This document shows, one piece after another, positions 13,287 through 17,049 of a stretch of DNA of 17,049 nucleotides. Position numbers and translations under genes: made by a program. Numbering within the stretch: the first letter of the stretch is position 1; each line of letters opens with the position of its first letter. This stretch comes from Gammaproteobacteria bacterium. GTDB lineage: Bacteria > Pseudomonadota > Gammaproteobacteria > Arenicellales > Spongiicolonaceae. The notes below the pieces were generated by a model. That model saw only the letters and a list, made by a program, of their open reading frames with translations, had not been told where the DNA came from and made no database searches. The DNA is taken from positions 1 to 17,049 of the forward strand of contig RKSH01000236.1 of the NCBI GenBank assembly GCA_007570945.1, in the 5' to 3' direction.

Positions 13287-14177
13287 TCACCCTCGCCGCC
13301 GCGGAATCAACAGCGCAACAATCCCGCCGGCGAAAACCGTGCCGAGGATGAACAGATGCAGGTTCACCGCGGCGGCGAGGGCGGTGCGGGGGGGTATGGC
13401 GGAGGCGAGGGTGAGGCCGGCGACCACGCCGGCCTCATATGTGCCGGCGCCGGCGATGCCGTGGATTGGAAGGATGCTGGTGGCGTCGCCCAGCGCCGCG
13501 GCGGTGACGGCCGCGGCCGCCGGGACCTCGGCGAACAGGCGCAGCACCCAGGCGAACACGCCGATTTTGACGCCCCAGTTAAGCAGCGTCCAGGCCCAGG
13601 CGCGCAGGAAGGCGGCTTGCGATTGCGGCCAACTGTCCACCGCCTGGCGGGCGACCGCCAACGGTTTGCCGCGCAAAAAACGGGACGCAAGCCCGCGCGC
13701 CGCGCCCGGTTTGCGCCGCAGGAAAAATGGCAGCGCAAACCACGGCAAGGCGGCCGGCCAAAACCACGCGGCGATGGCGAAGCCGGCGAGGGTGTGCGCG
13801 TCCAGCAGGCGAAACCACAGCAGAACCGAAACCGAGCGCACGCCGCCGATGCCGAACCACCGCGACATCAGCAGCGGAAAGCCGAGTTCGCCGGCGCGCA
13901 TGGGCAGTAGGTGGTTGAGCAGGTTGTGGGTGAGGGTTAGTTTCAGGCACAGCGCAAAGGCGCCGCGCATCTCGCCGCGGAAATAATCAAACACGCGCAG
14001 CGCGCGCAGCGCATGACTGCCGGCAAACAAAAGCGCCGCGCCGCCCACCGCCGCCGGCGGCACCGACAACCACGGCCGCAGCAGCCGCGTCCAGCCGACC
14101 CAGTGTTCCACCAGCAAAATAAACACGGCCAAAATGGCGGCGGAGGCGGCGTAGCGCGCCAGGCGCATGCGGTTCAT
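13287..14177 (-). CDS. Flippase-like / LPG synthase TM-family membrane protein
   Basis: 296 residues, nearly all hydrophobic, with about six to eight membrane helices. It carries the marked block of the lysylphosphatidylglycerol-synthase transmembrane (UPF0104/YbhN) family: SHALRALRVFDYF (54-66) and THNLLNHLLPMRAGELGFPLLM (a loop around 83-104, with N88, P92 and RxGE). GDATSILPIHGIAGAGTYEAG comes later. Members of this family occur in lipid-linked sugar and aminoacyl-lipid pathways and are thought to move lipids between leaflets. The cytoplasmic lysyl-transferase domain of MprF is absent. ATG 14177 follows the GT39 stop by 3 bases, so the two are one transcription unit. There is no clear Shine-Dalgarno. 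The substrate is inferred only from the neighbouring GT39 and GT2 genes. Confidence 0.78.
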   Translation of the reverse strand: MNRMRLARYAASAAILAVFILLVEHWVGWTRLLRPWLSVPPAAVGGAALLFAGSHALRALRVFDYFRGEMRGAFALCLKLTLTHNLLNHLLPMRAGELGFPLLMSRWFGIGGVRSVSVLLWFRLLDAHTLAGFAIAAWFWPAALPWFALPFFLRRKPGAARGLASRFLRGKPLAVARQAVDSWPQSQAAFLRAWAWTLLNWGVKIGVFAWVLRLFAEVPAAAAVTAAALGDATSILPIHGIAGAGTYEAGVVAGLTLASAIPPRTALAAAVNLHLFILGTVFAGGIVALLIPRRRG

Positions 14178-14180
14178 TTT

Positions 14181-15647
14181 TTAATTCGGCGCGGCGGATG
14201 ACAGCAGCAGCACTTCTTTTTTGTGCGCGAAACGGGCGATGACCGTGCCGCCGCCCTCACCCTTGCCTCGGTCGCAGACCAAATTGTAATCCCACCCCGG
14301 CGTGCGCGCCGGGGTTTTGATGTGGCGGCGGGTGGCGAGGCCGATGTAGAGGCAGATACCCTTGAACTCGGCGCAGTCGCAGGCCACCGCCGCGCCGCCG
14401 TCGCGCCCGGCCATGGCCGCCACCGCTTCGTGCGCGATGCGCCGCTCGGATTGGGGTTTGTATTTGGCCAGCAGCGGGATGACCGCCGCGCCCAGTGCCA
14501 GGCGCGCGATTAAAAACACGCCGACGGTGGCGACCGCAATGTTGCGCAAACGGCGGCCGGCGCAACGTTGAATGGCGAAAGCGCACAGCAGCGCGGCGAA
14601 GGGAAACAGCGGAATGACATAGCGCCCGCGGCTGCCGGCGGCCACCAGGTAGGGCAGGAAGTTCACCAGCGCAACCAGCGCGATGGCCGTCATTTCCCGG
14701 GGCACCTTAACCATCCTGCGCCTCTGCATCAGGATTTCCTCCTCCGCGATGGCCATCTTCTTGCGCCGCATGACCACAGTTGCAAGCGCCAGCAGCGCAA
14801 ACAAACTGCCGGGCAGCAGGTTGAACAACGTCTTCAGCGGAAACGCCAGCATGTGGCGCAGCAGTTTCTCCATGTCGGCCGACTCGCCGACGCGCCGGGC
14901 GCCGGCATGCAGCAACGTCTGCGCCGAGACCAGCGGTTCGGCGGTGGACAAAATCCACAACGCCGGCAGCGCCACCATGACCGCGCCCGCACCCGGCAGC
15001 CACGGACTGAGCAGCATGCGCCAGCGGCGGTGGAACACCACTAACACCGCCACGGTCAAACCCCAAAACGCAAAAGCCGGCAAACCCTTAAGCAAAAACG
15101 CCGCGGCGGCGAAAAAACCCGAGGCCAGAATTAAAAAATTCCGCCGGCAAAGCACGCCCGCGGTCACCGTCGCCAGCGACAAAAAAACAAACGCGGTGAA
15201 GGTGAGTTCTATCTCGCCGATGAAACCGTAAAAAAACAGGACATCGCCGGCCGCCGCAAACAGCAGCGCGGCTAACAGCGCCAGCGCGTCGTCGTTGAAC
15301 AAGCGGCGGGTGAACCAGAACAAACCGCCGCACACCGTCACCAGAGCCGCCACCGACACCGCGCGCGGCGCCAGTTCGCCCCAGCCGAACAGTTGCGCGC
15401 TCGCCGCCACCAGCCAGTTGAACAGCGGCGGCTTGCGGTAATACCAGTCGCCGAGAAACGTGGGCCGCAGGTAGTCGCCGCTCAGCCACATCTCCCACGC
15501 CACCAGCACGCGCAGCGATTCTTCGTTGCGAAACTCGTGCAGGCCGAGGTTCGGCAGCAGCGAAACAAAAGCCAGCGCCAGCAGCGCCGCAAGAACGGTC
15601 TTTTGGCCGGCCGCGGCCGGCGTCATCCGGCGGGTCGCGGCGGTCAA
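14181..15647 (-). CDS. GT39/ArnT-like membrane glycosyltransferase
   Basis: 488 residues with about ten or more membrane helices. The first periplasmic loop is characteristic of the GT-C fold: LGLHEFRNEESLRVLVAWEM followed by LSGDYLRPTFLGDWYYRKPP (35-74), then LFNWLVAAS. The loop corresponds to the PDE...REML.SGDW...KPP block of ArnT and protein mannosyltransferases, which use polyprenyl-phosphate sugars as donors on the periplasmic face. At the first acidic position this protein has Asn (N41) followed by E42-E43. A soluble C-terminal domain of about 90 residues follows the last helices (SERRIAHEAVAAMAG to the end). The TTG start overlaps the mgtE stop by 4 bases (TTGA). ATG 15626 is an alternative, 7 residues shorter. 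The acceptor and sugar are unknown. Confidence 0.83.
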   Translation of the reverse strand: MTAATRRMTPAAAGQKTVLAALLALAFVSLLPNLGLHEFRNEESLRVLVAWEMWLSGDYLRPTFLGDWYYRKPPLFNWLVAASAQLFGWGELAPRAVSVAALVTVCGGLFWFTRRLFNDDALALLAALLFAAAGDVLFFYGFIGEIELTFTAFVFLSLATVTAGVLCRRNFLILASGFFAAAAFLLKGLPAFAFWGLTVAVLVVFHRRWRMLLSPWLPGAGAVMVALPALWILSTAEPLVSAQTLLHAGARRVGESADMEKLLRHMLAFPLKTLFNLLPGSLFALLALATVVMRRKKMAIAEEEILMQRRRMVKVPREMTAIALVALVNFLPYLVAAGSRGRYVIPLFPFAALLCAFAIQRCAGRRLRNIAVATVGVFLIARLALGAAVIPLLAKYKPQSERRIAHEAVAAMAGRDGGAAVACDCAEFKGICLYIGLATRRHIKTPARTPGWDYNLVCDRGKGEGGGTVIARFAHKKEVLLLSSAAPN

Positions 15648-17026
15648 ATGAACACCGCCGCCAGCCCCAGCACGGCGAAGAAGCCGACCACGTCGGTGAC
15701 GGTGGTGAGCGCCACGCCGCTGGCCAGCGCCGGGTCCACGCCCATGCGGTCAAACAGCGCCGGGATGAGCACGCCAGCGAAGGCCGAGGAGACCATGTTG
15801 ACGCACATCGCCGCCGCCATCACCAGGCAGAGCAGCCAGTCGCCGTACCAGGCCAGCGCCACGGCGGCCGCCACCACCGCCCACAGCAGGCCGTTGAAGC
15901 CGCCGACCGTGGCCTCCTTGCGCAGCAGGCGGAATACGTTGCGGCGGTTGACGGTGCCGAGTCCGATGCCGCGCACCACCATCGTCATGGTCTGGGTGCC
16001 GGCGTTGCCGCCCATGCTGGCGATGATGGGCATGAGCACCGCCAGCGCCACCAGTTTCTCGATGGTCGCCTCAAACTGCCCGATAACCCACGAGGCGACA
16101 ATGGCGGTGAGCAGGTTCACGCCCAACCACAGCCCGCGCCCCTTGAAGGTGCGCAGCGGCGGCGCGAAGATGTCCTCCTCTTCCTTGAGGCCGGCGCTGG
16201 CCATGATGACGTGGTCGGCCTCGGTGCGGATGACCTCCACCACATCGTCAATGGTGATGCGCCCGAGCAGGCGGCCCTGGTCATCGGTGACCGGCGCCGA
16301 GATTAAATTGTAACGCTGGAACGAGGCGGCGACCTCGTCCTTGCTGGTGTTCACGTTGAATTCCACCGGGTCGCCGTCCATCACCTGCGCCACTTGCAGT
16401 TCCGGGCCGGCGGTCAGCAGCGCGGACAGCGGCAGGATGCCGGTGAGCTTGTTGGCGCGGTCGACGATGAACAGTTTGTCGGTGTATTCCGGCAGTTCGT
16501 TTTTCTTGCGCAGGTAGCGCATCACCGCGGCCAGACTCAGGTTGTCGCGCACCACCACCGCGTCCACGTTCATCAGGCCGCCGGCGGTGTTCTCGTCAAA
16601 CGACAGCACCGCGCTCAGTCCGGCATGCGCATCCTTGTCCACGCCGTACAGCACCTCGGCGTAAAGGTCCTCCGGCAGGCCGGGAATCAAATCGGCGATG
16701 TCATCAACGTCAAGGTCGCGAATCGCCTCCACCAGCAGCCCCGGGTCGGTGTCCGCCAGCAGCCGCTCGCGCACGCCCTCGGTCACCTTGGTCAGCACCG
16801 CGCCGATGCGCTTCTGCGGCATCTGCCGCCACACCGCCTCGCGCTGCGGTATGGGCAGGCTGGCCAGCAGGTTGGCAATCTCCCCCGGATGCAACTCGGC
16901 CAGCAACGCCGCCACATCGGCCTCTTGCCCGCCGGCCAGCGCCACCTGCAACTGCGCAACCAACGCCGCCTGCGCCTCACTGCGCTGCGTCTTGCGGTGC
17001 TCGGCAGTGGCGGGTGAGGGCGGCAT
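15644..17026 (-). CDS. mgtE: Magnesium transporter MgtE
   Basis: 460 residues from ATG 17026. The cytoplasmic N domain (about 18-145) has the acidic superhelix (LAELHPGEIANLLASLP, DLDVDDIADLIPGLP). Two CBS domains (about 150-210 and 214-272) include ENTAGGLM and ISAPVTDDQGRLLGRIT, followed by the connecting helix. Five membrane helices (about 298-460) include the pore motif PIIASMGGNAGTQ (333-345) and TTVTDVVGF (441-449), whose Asp445 corresponds to the pore Asp of the T. thermophilus channel. MgtE is a Mg2+-gated channel in the inner membrane: the cytoplasmic domains sense Mg2+ and close the pore. The frame stays open upstream (ALTESAA) to the window edge and ATG 17026 has no Shine-Dalgarno, so the true start may lie outside. 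The 3' end overlaps the GT39 start. Confidence 0.94.
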   Translation of the reverse strand: MPPSPATAEHRKTQRSEAQAALVAQLQVALAGGQEADVAALLAELHPGEIANLLASLPIPQREAVWRQMPQKRIGAVLTKVTEGVRERLLADTDPGLLVEAIRDLDVDDIADLIPGLPEDLYAEVLYGVDKDAHAGLSAVLSFDENTAGGLMNVDAVVVRDNLSLAAVMRYLRKKNELPEYTDKLFIVDRANKLTGILPLSALLTAGPELQVAQVMDGDPVEFNVNTSKDEVAASFQRYNLISAPVTDDQGRLLGRITIDDVVEVIRTEADHVIMASAGLKEEEDIFAPPLRTFKGRGLWLGVNLLTAIVASWVIGQFEATIEKLVALAVLMPIIASMGGNAGTQTMTMVVRGIGLGTVNRRNVFRLLRKEATVGGFNGLLWAVVAAAVALAWYGDWLLCLVMAAAMCVNMVSSAFAGVLIPALFDRMGVDPALASGVALTTVTDVVGFFAVLGLAAVFI

Positions 17027-17049
17027 GGCGGCGGACTCGGTGAGGGCGG

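Noticed and set aside
13173..13910. 245-codon plus-strand frame
   Set aside because: Most of it mirrors the flippase-like gene. The product is low-complexity and has no ribosome site.

Overview
The window is a high-GC bacterial chromosome segment, most likely from a gammaproteobacterium. The evidence is the gene content and order: an exonuclease III gene back to back with pyrE (the locus where Pseudomonas carries crc/pyrE), a gamma-type cca with an HD domain, and the mnmG-rsmG-parA-parB block. GTG and TTG starts and stop/start overlaps are frequent. I cannot name the genus.

Layout, left to right. (1) 1-1063, minus strand: the N-terminal end of an AmpG-like permease and a catalytically complete exonuclease III that starts at TTG. 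(2) 1092-9293, plus strand: pyrE, cca, a MotA/TolQ/ExbB-like proton channel, a MotB/ExbD-like partner with a very long predicted periplasmic coiled coil, mnmG, rsmG, parA and parB. Every junction except cca/channel overlaps by 1 to 14 bases. The one gap (3008-3095) holds a GC hairpin and a TATAAT box. (3) 9287-10300, minus strand: a GT2 polyprenyl-phosphate sugar synthase, followed at higher coordinates by an apparently solitary HicB-like antitoxin gene. (4) 10715-13286: a visibly lower-GC island carrying a C5-cytosine methyltransferase, an overlapping gene that is probably its restriction endonuclease, and a Vsr mismatch endonuclease. (5) 13287-17026, minus strand: a tight run mgtE, GT39 glycosyltransferase, flippase-like (LPG-synthase TM family) membrane protein.

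How the parts fit. The plus-strand run joins pyrimidine synthesis, tRNA CCA repair, tRNA wobble modification, 16S rRNA methylation and chromosome partition with an uncharacterised ion-driven stator-like pair. That pair is the least explained part of the window. On the minus strand, the GT2, GT39 and flippase-like genes look like parts of one lipid-linked sugar pathway (make the polyprenyl-P-sugar, translocate it, transfer it in the periplasm). The restriction-modification-Vsr island and hicB now sit between the flippase-like gene and the GT2 gene, as if the island had landed in a former operon. No tRNA, rRNA, CRISPR array, insertion sequence or parS site was found. No gene-free stretch exceeds about 160 bases.
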